Positions 33,001 to 45,864 of a stretch of DNA of 64,000 bases are shown piece by piece. Position 1 is the first letter of the stretch; each line of letters opens with the position of its first letter. The stretch is from NCBI GenBank assembly GCA_038380435.1, contig JAWZYU010000034.1, positions 42,346,901 to 42,410,900 of the forward strand, given 5' to 3'. This DNA comes from Ryuthela nishihirai (taxonomy: Eukaryota > Arthropoda > Arachnida > Araneae > Heptathelidae). Made by a program: the position numbers and the translations under genes. A model generated the notes under the pieces. It ran no database searches. It was not told where the DNA came from and worked only from the letters and a program-made list of their open reading frames with translations.

Positions 33001-36000
33001 CTTATCTATAGCAGTGGTTGTTAGATTAATTTCTCTTATCTATAGCAGTGGTCGTTAGATTAATTTCACTTATCTATAGCAGTGGTCGTTAGATTAATTT
33101 CACTTATCTATAGCAGTGGTTGTTAGATTAATTTCTCTTATCTATAGCAGTGGTCGTTAGATTAATTTCACTCATCTATAGCAGTGGTCCTTAGATTAAT
33201 TTCACTTATCTATAGCAGTGGTTGTTAGATTAATTTCTCTTATCTATAGCAGTGGTCGTTAGATTAATTTCACTTATCTATAGCAGTGGTCCTTAGATTA
33301 ATTTCACTTATCTATAGCAGTGGTTGTTAGATTAATTTCTCTTATCTATAGCAGTGGTCGTTAGATTAATTTCACTTATCTATAGCAGTGGTCCTTAGAT
33401 TAATTTCACTTATCTATAGCAGTGGTTGTTAGATTAATTTCTCTTATCTATAGCAGTGGTCGTTAGATTAATTTCACTTATCTATAGCAGTGGTCGTTAG
33501 ATTAATTTCACTTATCTATAGCAGTGGTTGTTAGATTAATTTCTCTTATCTATAGCAGTGGTCGTTAGATTAATTTCACTTATCTATAGCAGTGGTCGTT
33601 AGATTAATTTCACTTATCTATAGCAGTGGTCCTTAGATTAATTTCACTTATCTATAGCAGTGGTTGTTAGATTAATTTCTCTTATCTATAGCAGTGGTCG
33701 TTAGATTAATTTCACTTATCTATAGCAGTGGTCCTTAGATTAATTTCACTTATCTATAGCAGTGGTTGTTAGATTAATTTCACTTATCTATAGCAGTGGT
33801 CCTTAGATTAATTTCTCTTATCTATAGCAGTGGTCCTTAGATTAATTTCTCTTTATCTGTAGCAGTGGGCCTTAGATTAATTTCACTTATCTGTAGCAGT
33901 GGTCGTTAGATTAATTTCGCTTATCTATAGCAGTGGTCCTTAGATTAATTTCTCTTATCTATAGCAGTGGTCCTTAGATTAATTTCTCTTTATCTATAGC
34001 AGTGGTCCTTAGATTAATTTCTCTTATCTATAGCAGTGGTCGTTAGATTAATTTCACTTATCTATAGCAATGGTTGTTAGATTAATTTCTCTTATCTATA
34101 GCAGTGGTCGTTAGATTAATTTCACTTATCTATAGCAGTGGTCCTTAGATTAATTTCACTTATCTATAGCAGTGGTTGTTAGATTAATTTCTCTTATCTA
34201 TAGCAGTGGTCGTTAGATTAATTTCACTTATCTATAGCAGTGGTCGATAGATTAATTTCACTTATCTATAGCAGTGGTCCTTAGATTAATTTCACTTATC
34301 TATAGCAGTGGTTGTTAGATTAATTTCTCTTATCTATAGCAGTGGTCGTTAGATTAATTTCACTTATCTATAGCAGTGGTCCTTAGATTAATTTCACTTA
34401 TCTATAGCAGTGGTTGTTAGATTAATTTCTCTTATCTATAGCAGTGGTCGTTAGATTAATTTCACTTATCTATAGCAGTGGTCCTTAGATTAATTTCACT
34501 TATCTATAGCAGTGGTCCTTAGATTAATTTCACTTATCTATAGCAGTGGTTGTTAGATTAATTTCTCTTATCTATAGCAGTGGTCGTTAGATTAATTTCA
34601 CTTATCTATAGCAGTGGTCCTTAGATTAATTTCACTTATCTATAGAAGTGGTTGTTAGATTAATTTCTCTTATCTATAGCAGTGGTCGTTAGATTAATTT
34701 CACTTATCTATAGCAGTGGTCCTTAGATTAATTTCACTTATCTATAGCAGTGGTTGTTAGATTAATTTCTCTTATCTATAGCAGTGGTCGTTAGGTTAAT
34801 TTCGCTTATCTATAGCAGTGGTCGTTAGATTAATTTCACTTACCTATAGCAGTGGTCCTTAGATTAATTTCTCTTATCAATAGCAGTGGTCGTTAGATTA
34901 ATTTCACTTACCTATAGCAGTGGTCGTTATATTAATTTCGCTTATCTATACCAGTGGTCCTTAGATTAATTTCACTTATCTATAGCAGTGGTCCTTAGAT
35001 TAATTTCACTTATCTATAGCAGTGGTCGTTAGATTAATTTCGCTTATCTATAGCAGTGGTCCTTAGATTAATTTCACTTATCTATAGCAGTGGTCGTTAG
35101 ATTAATTTCGCTTATCTATAGCAGTGGTCCTTAGATTAATTTCTCTTTATCTATAGCAGTGGTCCTTAGATTAATTTCACTTATCTGTAGCAGTGGTCGT
35201 TAGATTAATTTCGCTTATCTATAGCAGTGGTCCTTAGATTAATTTCTCTTATCTATAGCAGTGGTTGTTAGATTAATTTCTCTTATCTATAGCAGTGGTC
35301 GTTAGATTAATTTCACTTATCTATAGCAGTGGTCCTTAGATTAATTTCACTTATCTATAGCAGTGGTTGTTAGATTAATTTCTCTTATCTATAGCAGTGG
35401 TCGTTAGATTAATTTCACTTATCTATAGCAGTGGTCCTTAGATTAATTTCACTTATCTATAGCAGTGGTTGTTAGATTAATTTCTCTTATCTATAGCAGT
35501 GGTCGTTAGATTAATTTCACTTATCTATAGCAGTGGTCCTTAGATTAATTTCACTTATCTATAGCAGTGGTTGTTAGATTAATTTCTCTTATCTATAGCA
35601 GTGGTCGTTAGATTAATTTCACTTATCTATAGCAGTGGTCCTTAGATTAATTTCACTTATCTATAGCAGTGGTTGTTAGATTAATTTCTCTTATCTATAG
35701 CAGTGGTCGTTAGATTAATTTCACTTATCTATAGCAGTGGTCCTTAGATTAATTTCACTTATCTATAGCAGTGGTTGTTAGATTAATTTCTCTTATCTAT
35801 AGCAGTGGTCGTTAGATTAATTTCACTTATCTATAGCAGTGGTCCTTAGATTAATTTCACTTATCTATAGCAGTGGTTGTTAGATTAATTTCTCTTATCT
35901 ATAGCAGTGGTCGTTAGATTAATTTCACTTATCTATAGCAGTGGTCCTTAGATTAATTTCACTTATCTATAGCAGTGGTTGTTAGATTAATTTCTCTTAT

Positions 36001-36034
36001 CTATAGCAGCGATCCTTAGATTAATTTCTCTTAT
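30056..36034. repeat. 34-bp satellite array, ~175 copies
   Basis: Unit CTTATCTATAGCAGTGGTCC followed by TTAGATTAATTTCA, with 36-bp variants containing CTCTTTATC. Main variants are TCGTTAG, TCCTTAG and TTGTTAG. From ~32600 they cycle in threes, giving a ~102-bp higher-order repeat. CAGTGGTYCTTAG resembles a hAT terminus, suggesting but not proving a transposon origin. Confidence 0.96.
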
Positions 36035-36040
36035 ATGTTA

Positions 36041-36091
36041 GTTAGTGATCTGACAACCTTCGTGTCACGTGGCACGAAGGTTGTCAGATCA
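36041..36091. mobile_element. MITE centre fragment left of the LINE
   Basis: TTAGTGATCTGACAACCTTC, GTGTCACGTGGCACGAAGG and TTGTCAGATCA are the palindrome centre of the Tc1/mariner-like MITE. The outer left part is missing where the 34-bp satellite abuts. The element resumes at 39656. Confidence 0.8.
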
Positions 36092-39000
36092 TCATCATCA
36101 TCATCCTCAAGCAGCCATGGGCTACGGAGGTCCAACCAGACCGTGCAATTTAGTTCTCCAAGCAAGTCTATCCTGAGCTGCATCTACTGCATCTGGCCAC
36201 TACACACCAATTCTAACAAGGTCCTGTTTGACATTGTCTGCCCACCGCATCCTAGGTCTCCCCTTCTTTCTGAGGCCTTTAGGCACACTGTTCATAACCC
36301 TATTCACCAATCTATAATTATTCATACGGGCAACATGGTCAAACCAACGGAGAATCTCATCATTAGTTACAAAGTTGAACCACCTAATGCCCAAGATACT
36401 GCGTAAGCATCTGGAATCAAAAGCATCTAGTTTCCTGTTATCTTGTTTACAAAGTGTCCAAGTTTCACTACCATAACTAACCCTAGAAAGAACCAAACTA
36501 TTATACAGTCTAATTTTAGTCTTTAGGTGTATACGCCTATTTCTCCACACTCTTCATAGATTCTTAAAAGTCCCGGCAGCAATCCCTATTCGTCTGTTAA
36601 TCTCATGCCGCACATCACCATTATCTGTTGCATAGCTCCCAAGATAATTAAACTGTGACACCTGCTCAAGACTGCAACCATTCAGATTAACTGAATCACA
36701 GCCTGCCTGACCAATTTTCATCACTTTAGTTTTTTCTCTGTTTATAACCAAACCTACTCTACTACCAGTCTCATCGACAGCTCGAATGAAAGAGTTCATC
36801 TCATCAACATCATTTGCCAAAAGGGCTAAATCATCAGCATAATCTAAATCAGAAATTTTCGTATCTCCAGCCCATTTAAGGCCAAAATCTTTCCCTTGAA
36901 GTGAATTTCGCATAACATAATCAATAACCAAGCTAAAGAGAAAAGGAGACAAAATGCACCCTTGTCGAACACCAGAAGTAATGCTAAACCAATTGCTACA
37001 ACCTTACCAACTCTCACACACGACTCAGTGTTATTATAGAGAGCTTTCATAATGTTAACTAACTTGTCTGGTATACCATATGATCTCACAATCAACCACA
37101 AATTATGACGATCAACAGAGTCGAAAGCTTTTTTGAAATCAACAAAGCTAGCAACCAAAGGTTTCTGAAACTCTAAACATTTCTCAAGAATCTGCCTAAC
37201 TGAAAATATCTGATCCACACATCCCCTACCACTTCTGAATCCACATTGCTCATCACGCAATTGACTGTCAACCAGATTCTTAATTCTATTAAGCACAATC
37301 ATGGAAAGAACTTTACCTGGAACAGAGAGTAGGCTGATACCCCTATAGTTATCACAAGAACTGCGATCACCTTTTTTGAAAATAGGGATAACAATAGCTC
37401 TGGTAAAATCCTTAGGAACCATGCCTTTATCATAAAAGATATTCAGAATTTCAGTCATCCAAGTGGTAACCGAAACATTCCCAGCTCTAAACATTTCCGT
37501 AGTAATTTCATCTACCCCTGGGGATTTATGAAGTTTAAGTTTAGAAACAGCCAAAATAACTTCAGATTGTGTTACAGGGCCAACATTAAAGCCATCAATG
37601 CATCTATCGTCATTGCAAACAATGGGAGAAGAACTAACTACATTGTTTAGAACATCACTGAAATGCTCAGCCCACCTAGCCATGACAGAATCCTCCCCTT
37701 CTATAACCTTACCTTGTTTATCCTTCAATCCTTGTATGCCTGTCCGTTTTCTACCACACAAAACATTAACTATCTGGTACAGCTCTCTGCTGTTGTGCTG
37801 TCTAACTGCTTCCTCGGCTTTGTCAGCCAAACCATCAAGCCAAAGATTCTTATCAGCAGCTAACTGATCCTTTACAAGTTTATTAAGGTCTCTGTAATGC
37901 TTTCTATTAGGACTAGTAGGATATTGATTAAGGGCATTCCTGCAGTTCTTTCTTTCCGAAATAGGCTCAAGTGCCTTATCACTCAGATAACTTTGCCTCT
38001 TCTGCTCCTTTTTTCCTAAAAGAGTACTATTAGTGTCCAAAAAAGCCTGTTTAAAATGATCCCATTCTTCCTCATCTTCAGTAGTAAGCAAACCATGACT
38101 GTCATAATGACTAAGTAACCTATCATGGTAAGCTTTGGCTATAACTGGATCTTTCAGAGCTTCAGTATTAAAAGTAAATTTTTTAACCCTAGCACAACAC
38201 TTTTTAAGTTTAAGTTGCAACACACTTTTAACAAGGTAATGGTCAGATCCAATTTCAGCTCCCCTATATGCCCTGGTATTCCTAACAGAACTAGCCCATT
38301 TGCTGTTAATTAATATGTAATCAATCATATTCTTATGCAGCCCATCAGGTGAAACCCATGTGTACTTATGTATGTCGCGGTGTTTGTAATAAGTGTTAGT
38401 TATTCTGAATCCATTGAGTTTACTTACCTGTAGGAGACGTTGCCCATTGCCATTGCAACTACCAATACCAAAAGGGCCTATTACTCCTCCCCAAAGGTCA
38501 GAGTCAGTACCAACCTTGGCATTGAAGTCACCAAGAACAAGGGTAATATCTCCTTTCTTGACAGAATTCAAAATATCCTGAAGTTGTTCATAAAAACTAT
38601 CCTTCTCATCCTCATCGGCATCCTCAGTGGGGGCATAACAGCAGATAACATTCAAGTCTTTAACGCTTGTCTGAAATTTTGCTGTAAGAAACCTTTCATT
38701 AATACACTCATATCCTAGAAGAGCATCGCTAGCGTGTCTGCTGAGAAGCAGACCCACGCCTTGGTGATGTTTATTATTGTCTCTCCCTGAAAAGAGAAAT
38801 TTAAGATTATTTTTAAGAATCTGACCTTTATCTGTCCATCTGGTCTCTTGCAAGCCGAGAATATCTAAATTATAACGGTGGAATTCTTGTGTGAGGACAT
38901 CAAGAGAAAAAGCTCTGTGCAGAGTCCTCACCTTCCAACTACCTATGGAGAGAAAATGGTTAATGGGATGTTTAAAGAAACTATGTTTATTGAGAGAGGG

Positions 39001-39655
39001 AATGCCGACAATATCAAACAGCCCCCTAATCGCAGACATGGGGCAAAGCCCGTTCCCCCACCACTAAAGGCTGAAGCCATCTACACTGGAAGACTTCCTC
39101 CAATGTAGAATTTGACGATGCCAATAGAAGCAAAGAGTTCAGGTGCCTGCGATGACTTCTGCTCAGGATTATCCACCAGCTGAGAAACATATCCTGTGAA
39201 TCTATTCACTTGGGGCTGTCAACCCACAAACAAACAGAAAACACAGCGGAAGATTTTCCCTCCACAGAAGCCCACCAGTGCAGCAAAATCAGGATCCATA
39301 ATCAAGCTCAGAGCCATATATCTGTCCAGTCCAGTAGGTTTATATGGTCAGCACCAGGACCCTGTGTGGTTGACCACTCCTCAGCAGGGTAGAAAAAAAA
39401 GAAAACTAGCCATAGTTGTCCAGATCAGTAGGCCACACTAATCTGGCAGCCCTCCCCTTCCGTTCACTTCCACAAGAGAGTATCTCTTTCGAAAGTTACT
39501 AACGGTCCGCACCACGAGAAGGCGGGGTCGGACATTAGGTGCTAGGCCTGGCAGGTTCTATGCATCATCACAGGGGATTGGTGCATAGCTCTCCTTCCAG
39601 TGACTACCTAGCTACCATTTACAGACCAGCTAATTCTAAAATTCTAAAATTCTAA
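36092..39655 (-). mobile_element. RTE-like non-LTR retrotransposon inserted in a MITE
   Basis: Minus-strand LINE of ~3.56 kb with endonuclease and reverse transcriptase in one reading frame, and a 3' tail of GAT/ATG trinucleotides (plus strand ATCATCATCATC at 36091-36104), as RTE elements often have. The exact 8-bp repeat TCAGATCA at 36084-36091 and 39656-39663 is its target duplication, lying in MITE sequence. The length suggests a near full-length copy with ~600 bp of 5' leader. Confidence 0.85.
36200..39039 (-). pseudogene. RTE-like endonuclease/reverse transcriptase, broken
   Basis: The first frame (39039 to ~37000) holds an apurinic-type endonuclease with WKVRTL, the LGLQETRW glutamate motif (E65), LVLGDFNAKVG and GSDHYLV, then the RT start with FKKGDRSSCDNYRGISLLS and VDFKKAFDSVDRHNLW. 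A frame shift near 37000 moves the homology to the next frame, which contains the catalytic SDLDYADDLALLA. An in-frame TGA near 36551 then precedes the C-terminal region (LYNSLVLSRVSYGSETWTL, ILGIRW). Two lesions make this copy inactive. RTE rather than CR1 is judged from the endonuclease style and tail. Confidence 0.88.
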
Positions 39656-39749
39656 TCAGATCACTAATTCTAAAACAAATCGGTGCCAGATATTTTTTCT
39701 GAATTCTGTAATCAACCATAATGTTCGGATATTTTTTTGAGTGACTGTA
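39656..39749. mobile_element. MITE right half, right of the LINE
   Basis: Continues the MITE after the LINE (CAGATCACTAATTCTAAAAC) and ends CTGAATTCTGTAATCAACCA ... GAGTGACTGTA, the family terminus with one change. Confidence 0.85.
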
Positions 39750-39990
39750 CATCAGAAAAACAAATATCCATTCGTTTGGAATGTAGGACTGACTAGTAAC
39801 AGTATAATACTTATCCGGACTAAGATGCATATCCGTTTCGCACTAATCAAGCATGCCAATTATTTGGCCAGCTAAGATTGATTCTATCGAATAAATTATT
39901 TGACATCAACAATCCAATCCCTTATTTTGGAAAAATCTACTAAGAAACACTTTCTTTCCTGCGATGATGTACTGAAAAATCAGGTCTGAA
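39750..39990. other. unassigned spacer
   Basis: Single-copy sequence; nothing recognised. Confidence 0.4.
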
Positions 39991-40656
39991 GTGGGTGGGG
40001 TTGTTTTACCTCTGAGCGGCACTTTTTTGCACACAATGGGCTAAATGGCCAGGTCACATGGACTCCAAAGGCTCAGAGAAGGTTGGGGGACAGCTGTTGG
40101 AATCCAGAAGGACCCACTGGAACAGCTGTTGGGATCCAGATGGTAGCCTTCCGTCAAGGCCATCCAGCGTGTTCTTTAACGTTGGGTTGTTTTACCTCTG
40201 AGCGGCACTTTTTTTGCACACAATGGGCTAAATGGCCAGGACACAAGGACCCCGAAGGCTCAGAGAAGGTTGGGGGAGGAGACCCACTAGAACGGCTGTT
40301 GGGAGACAGATGGTAGCCTCCCATCAAGGCCATCCAGCGTGTTCTTTAACGTTGGATTGTTTTACCTGTGAGCGGCACTTTTTTGCACACCATGGGCTAA
40401 ATGGCCAGGTCGCAAGGACTCCGAAGGCTCAGAGAAGGTTGGAGGAGGAGACCCACTGGAACAGCTGTTGGGAGACAGATGGTAGCCTCCCATCAAGCGT
40501 GTTCTTTAACGTGCACAGGGTATGTCTCTCCCACACACGGGACCACGGCTTAACGTCCCATCCAACGGACGGCGGCCTTTCCAAGCCCATCGGTGTCCCC
40601 TACTGACCGTGGGCACGGCGGGGAGTTTTGCGGAAATAAGTCTCAACGCTGATCCC
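39991..40656 (-). mobile_element. SINE-1 copy, three units, head missing
   Basis: Minus-strand copy with about three 169-bp units, the first carrying an internal re-duplication of AGCTGTTGG...CCA around 40090-40140. The middle region stops at CGCTGATCCCATCTG, so the tRNA head is lost. A 6-bp TCTGAA on both sides could be a short target duplication. Confidence 0.82.
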
Positions 40657-41048
40657 ATCTGAATTGAAATCGAAGTTAACCCGAAGACGATCAATTTTCT
40701 GCTGTTCAAACGCCTCAGTCAAGAAGATGTAATGGACTGTCTCATTATGTAGTCACCAACTAACCTTTCTCGAACAATTGCAATCTAGTCGCTTGTCAGC
40801 AAATAAACTTGCACCTAACACTCCAGTCTTTAATTTTGCCAGGGCATTTGAATTATTCATAATGTGACTCCCAGAATAGCTAGGCATTTCACTTAATCGA
40901 ATTCAAAGCGTCTCTACTCTTCAGAATTCCTAACTTTACAACGCACTTAGCATGAGCTCTGCTATTCTAAAATAAGGAACCAGAATCATTAACTGCAGAT
41001 AATCATGATAAGGAACCAAAATCATGAATTGCATATCCCCTTCGATTT
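40657..41048. other. unassigned spacer
   Basis: Single-copy sequence with a small internal repeat (ATAAGGAACCA twice near 40972 and 41010). No gene seen. Confidence 0.4.
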
Positions 41049-42627
41049 TGGGGGTGGGGGTGGTTCAGTTGGTAGCGCGTCAGACTCGTAATCTGTAGTT
41101 CTCAGGTTCGAGTCCCAGCTGGGTCAGCGTTGAGACTTATCTCCGCAAACTTTCCAGCCCTGCCCACTGTCAGTGGGCTTGTTAAGAACGTCGTCCGTTG
41201 GATGGGACGTTAAGCGGTGGTGCCGTATGCGGAACAGAGCCATACCCTGTACACGTTAAAGAACACGCTGGATGGCCTTGACGGGAGACTACCATCTGTC
41301 TTACAACAGCTGTTCCAGTGGGTACTCTCCCCCAAACTTCTCTGAGCCTTCGGGGACCTTGCGACCTGGCCATTTAGCCCATGGTGTGCAAAAAGTGCCA
41401 CTCAGAGGTAAAACAACCCAACGTTAAAGAACACGCTGGATGGCCTTGACGAGAGGCTACCATCTGTCTCCCAACAGCTGTTCCAGCAGGTCTCCTCCCC
41501 AAACATTCTCTGAACCTTCGGGGTCCATGTGACCTGGCCATTTAGTCCATGGTGTGCAAAAAAGTGCCTCTCATAGGTAAAACAACCAACGTTAAAGAAC
41601 ACGCTGGATGTCCTTGACGGGAGGCTATCATCTGTCTCCCAACAGCTGTTACAGTGGGTCCCCTCCCCCAACCTTCTCTGAGCCTTCGGGGTCCTTGTGA
41701 CCTGGCCATTTAGCCCATGGTGTGCAAAAAAGTGCCGCTCAGAGGTAAAACAACCCAACGTTAAAGAACACGCTGGATGGCCTTGACGGGAGGCTACCAT
41801 CTGTCTCCCAACAGCTGTTCCAGTGGGTCCCCTCCCCCAACCTTCTCTGAGCCTTCGGGGTCCTTGTGACCTGGCCATTTAGCCCATGGTGTGCAAAAAA
41901 GTGCCGCTCAGAGGTAAAACAACCCAACGTTAAAGAACACGCTGGACGGCCTTGACGGGAGGCTACCATCTGTCTCCCAACAGCTGTTCTAGTGGGTCCC
42001 CTCCCCCAACCTTCTCTGAGCCTTCGGGGTCCTTGCGACCTGGCCATTTAGCCCATGGTGTGCAAAAATGTGCCGCTCAGAGGTAAAACAAACCCAACTT
42101 TAAAGAACACGCTGGATGGCCTTGACGGGAGGCTACCATCTGTCCCCCAACAGCTGTTCCAGTGGGTCCCCTCCCCCAACCTCCTCTGAGCCTTCGGGGT
42201 CCATGTGACCTGGCCATTTAGCCCATTGTGAGCAAAAAAGTGCCGCTCAGAGGTAAAACAACCCAACGTTAAAGAACACGCTGGATGGCTTTGACGGGAG
42301 GCTACCATCTGTTTCCCAACAGCTGTTCCAGTAGGTCTCCTCCCCAAACATTCTCTGAACCTTCGGGGTCCTTGTGTCCTGGCCATTTAGCCCATGGTGT
42401 GCAAAAAGTGCTGCTCAGAGTTAAAACAACCCAACGTTAAAGAACACACTGGATGGCCTTGGCGGGAGGCTACCATCTGTCTCCCAACAGATGTTCCAGT
42501 GGGTCCCCTCCCCCAACATTCTCTGAGCCTTCGGGGTCCTTGTGACCTGACCATTTAGCCCATGGTGTGCAAAAAAGTGCCGCTCAGAGGTAAAACAACC
42601 CAACGTTAAAGAACACGCTGGATGGCC
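41049..42627 (+). mobile_element. SINE-1 copy with a ~8-unit tail array
   Basis: Plus-strand head (TGGTTCAGTTGGTAGCGCGT, B box GGTTCGAGTCC) and middle, then about eight tandem 169-bp units. The array stops inside a unit at GGATGGCC (~42627). The head keeps AGCGCGTCAGACTCGTAATC, the closest to elongator tRNA-Met of all copies here. Confidence 0.9.
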
Positions 42628-42940
42628 AAGACTTACGTGGTGATTTTATAGTGAACGTTATATTTACCCATTGATAGGGATTTCTCAGAGGTAACCTAAA
42701 GAATGGGAAAGGCATTAGATTGTGAGACTTGTGAGATCCTGAAGCTTGAAGTGTTTTGTTGATAGGAGGTAAGCCCTGAGGGAAAAAGGAGGATTAGGAA
42801 GGAGTCTTTGTCTTATGCCTGAGACAGTAAAATAGTTCTCTTTTGCCACTGTCAGCTGGCCAATGCGCTCGAGCTTAATTGACTATCTCTCGAGTGGAAA
42901 GCACTCTTCTTACACTGCAGCAACACTTTAGAAGGTTTGA
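42628..42940. other. unassigned spacer
   Basis: Single-copy sequence between two SINE-1 arrays that converge on it; no gene seen. Confidence 0.4.
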
Positions 42941-44170
42941 GTTGGGTTGTTTTACCTCTGAGCGGAACTTTTTTGCACACCATGGGCTAAATGGCCAGGT
43001 TACATGGACCCCGAAGGCTCAGAGAAGATTGGGGGAGGGGACCCACTGGAACAGGTGTTGGGAAACAGATGGTAGCCTCCCGTCAAGGCCATCCAGCGTA
43101 TTTTTTAACGTTGGGTTGTTTTACCTCTGAGCGGCACTTTTTTGCACACCATGGGCTAAATGGCCAGGTCAGAAGGACCCCGAAGACTCAGAGAAGGTTG
43201 GGGGAGGGGACCCACTGGAACAGCTGTTGGGAGACGGATGGTAGCCTCCCATCAAGGCCATCCAGCGTGTTCTTTAACGTTGGGTTGTTTTACCTCTGAG
43301 CGGCACTTTTTTGCACACCATGGGCTATATGGCCAGGTCACAAGGACCCCGAAGACTCAGAGAAGGTTGGGGGAGGGGACCCACTGGAACAGCTGTTGGG
43401 AGACGGATGGTAGCCTCCCATCAAGGCCATCCAGCGTGTTCTTTAACGTTGGGTTGTTTTTACCTCTGAGCGGCACTTTTTTTGCACACCATGGTCTAAA
43501 TGACCAGGTCGCAAGGACACCGAAGGCTCAGAGATGGTTGAGGGAGGGGACCCACTGGAACAGCTGTTAGGAGACGGATGGTAGCCTCCCATCAAGGCCA
43601 TCCAGCGTGTTCTTTAACGTTGGGTTGTTTTACCTCTGAGCGGCACTTTTTTTGCACACCATGGGCTAAATGACCAGGTCGCAAGGACACCGAAGGCTCA
43701 GAGATGGTTGAGGGAGGGGACCCACTGGAACAGCTGTTGGGAGACGGATTGTAGCCTTCCATCAAGGCCATCCATGGTGTTCTTTAACGTTGGGTTGTTT
43801 CACCTCTGAGCGGCACTTTTTTGCACACCATGGGCCAAATGGCCAGGTCACAAGGACCCCGAAGACTCAGAGAAGGTTGGGGGAGGGGACCCACTGGAAC
43901 AGCTGTTGGGAGACGGATGGTAGCCTCCCGTCAAGGCCATCCAGCGTGTTCTTTAACCTGCACAGGGTATGTCTCTCCCGCACACGGGGCAACGGCTTAA
44001 TGTCCCATCCGACGGACGGCGGTCTTTCCAAGTCCATCGGTGTTCCCTACTGACCGTGGGCAGGGCGGGGAATTTTGCGGAGATAAATCTCAACGTTGGC
44101 CCAGCAGGGACTCGAACCTAGAACTGCAGATTAAAAGTCTGGCACGCTACCGACTGAGCTCCCTCCCCGA
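42941..44170 (-). mobile_element. SINE-1 copy with a ~6-unit tail array
   Basis: Minus-strand copy with six tandem 169-bp units, middle and a decayed head (CTGGCACGCTACCGACTGAG, complement side). Units share private changes (GACGGATGG, CCATCAAGG), showing local amplification. Confidence 0.9.
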
Positions 44171-45459
44171 ACCTCTCGAACCGTGCTGCAAACGATATCA
44201 GGTATAGAGAAAAATTAATGATTTTTTTTAACAAAATGTAACATCGATTTTAATTTTTATTTTCATTTTGCTTTCGGAAGGATGTCATTTATTTTTATTT
44301 TATTTAATAATGTACAAAAAATGATATGTTTTTTTAATAATAAGTGTTTTTATTTAGTTTTATTATGGTTCATAATGTTTTTCAAGAAGTTTTCAATTTT
44401 TTGTAAAATTTTTGAGTTCAAACCGCATTTTTGCGAAAAAAATTTACTTAGTTCAAACAAAGATGTAAATAAGATAACCACGTCATTCCAAAAACTTATT
44501 AATCCACTTAAATCAAGAAACGAATATATTAAAAAATCGCATCAGAATATAACATCTAGAAATCATTATATATATATACCATTAAAAATACTTGAAAACA
44601 GGAAAAGAATGAAAGAAATTATGTTTAAAACATTTCTAAATCTCCATTAGAGTTACAACTCGTTTGAGAAGAAATTAAACTTAATTACCTACAACTATTT
44701 TTTGACAGATAAATAACAACGACTCCAAAAAAGTAAAGAAAATAAGAAAAATGATATATATAACAGAATACTATCATGTTAAATATTACTGATTAGAAAC
44801 GCCATCGTGCATTTCACTCGCAACATCTTTCTCCAAGGGTATACACGTCACATTTCATAAACAATGTTCTAAACATCATTAGATTCTTTAAGCAGATTTC
44901 AGTTCAAAAAACATCGCTCAACGATAAAGCTTAAAAAAAGAAAAAGATCGATATTATGCAAATTAATGAATCAGTTATTCGCAACTGGGATTCGCAGTCT
45001 AACAGCGAAACACCCGAAACAGAAGAGAAAAAACATCCCAAGCTTTAGAATATTAAAGCATTTAATCCCTTAATGGAAAAAGAGACATCAAAAAACGATA
45101 TTTCTATGTTTACTTGGAGATCCTAATCCCCACTGATATCGACAGTAATGTGCGCAGATTTCAAAGAGTTGCCATTTCAAGTCTTGGCGAAAGTGCCGAA
45201 AGAAATTTTCTGAAATTAAGAATCGTTATTTTACGACTCGCGTTGGTTTGGGTTTTCTTTATTGGATGTAGACACGACTGGTGAAGGAATTCTGCGTTTT
45301 TTTAGTTTGAATGAAGTTTGCATTAACTACCATTCAAATAAGGGAACAGTGTTTAAAGCAACTTGTTCCCTTTACTCGTTAAGAGCTACGTTGGATCCGA
45401 TTGGAGAAGAAAAACATTGAATTTCGTTTTACATTGTCTTGTTTTTATCTGCATTATCT
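44171..45459. other. AT-rich sequence with the left arm of an inverted repeat
   Basis: No credible gene. A 122-codon frame at 44282-44650 is Phe/Lys/Asn-rich with no domain. 44757-44865 is an inverted copy of 46063-46172 (shared GTATACACGTCACATTTCAT and the AATATTTAACATGATAGTA type match). Confidence 0.5.
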
Positions 45460-45469
45460 TAAGAAAAAA

Positions 45470-45854
45470 GGGGCGGGGGTGGATCAGTCGGTAGCGCGCC
45501 AGGCTCGTAATCTGTAGTTCCCAGGTTCGAGTCCCAGCTGGGTCAGCGTTGAGATTTATCTCCGCAAAATTCCCCGCCCTGCCCACGGTCAGTAGGGGAC
45601 ACCGATGGGCTTCGAAAGGCCGCTGTTCGTCGGATGGGACGTTAAGCCGTGGTCCCATGTGTGGGAGAGCCATACCCTGTGCACGTTAAAGAACACGCTG
45701 GATGACCTTGACGGGAGACTACCATCTGTCTCCCAACAGCTGTTACAGTGGGTCCCCTCCCCCAACCTTCTCTGAGCCTTCGGGGTCCATGTGACCTGGC
45801 CATTTAGCCCGTGGTGTGCAAAAAAGTGCCGCTCAGAGGTTGGGTTGTTTTACC
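45470..45854 (+). mobile_element. full-length SINE-1 copy with inverted 3' tip
   Basis: Single-unit plus copy (A box GGATCAGTCGG, B box GGTTCGAGTCC). TAAGAAAAAA is repeated at 45460-45469 and 45855-45864. The last ~15 bp are inverted: CAGAGG is followed by TTGGGTTGTTTTACC instead of TAAAACAACCCA. Confidence 0.88.
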
Positions 45855-45864
45855 TAAGAAAAAA

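Noticed and set aside
30056..36034. CRISPR-like regular array of 34-bp repeats
   Set aside because: There are no unique spacers: repeats are directly adjacent and the host is eukaryotic.
44282..44650. 122-codon AT-rich frame as a membrane protein
   Set aside because: The Phe/Ile/Lys/Asn content is what very AT-rich DNA gives by chance, and no signal or conserved motif is visible.
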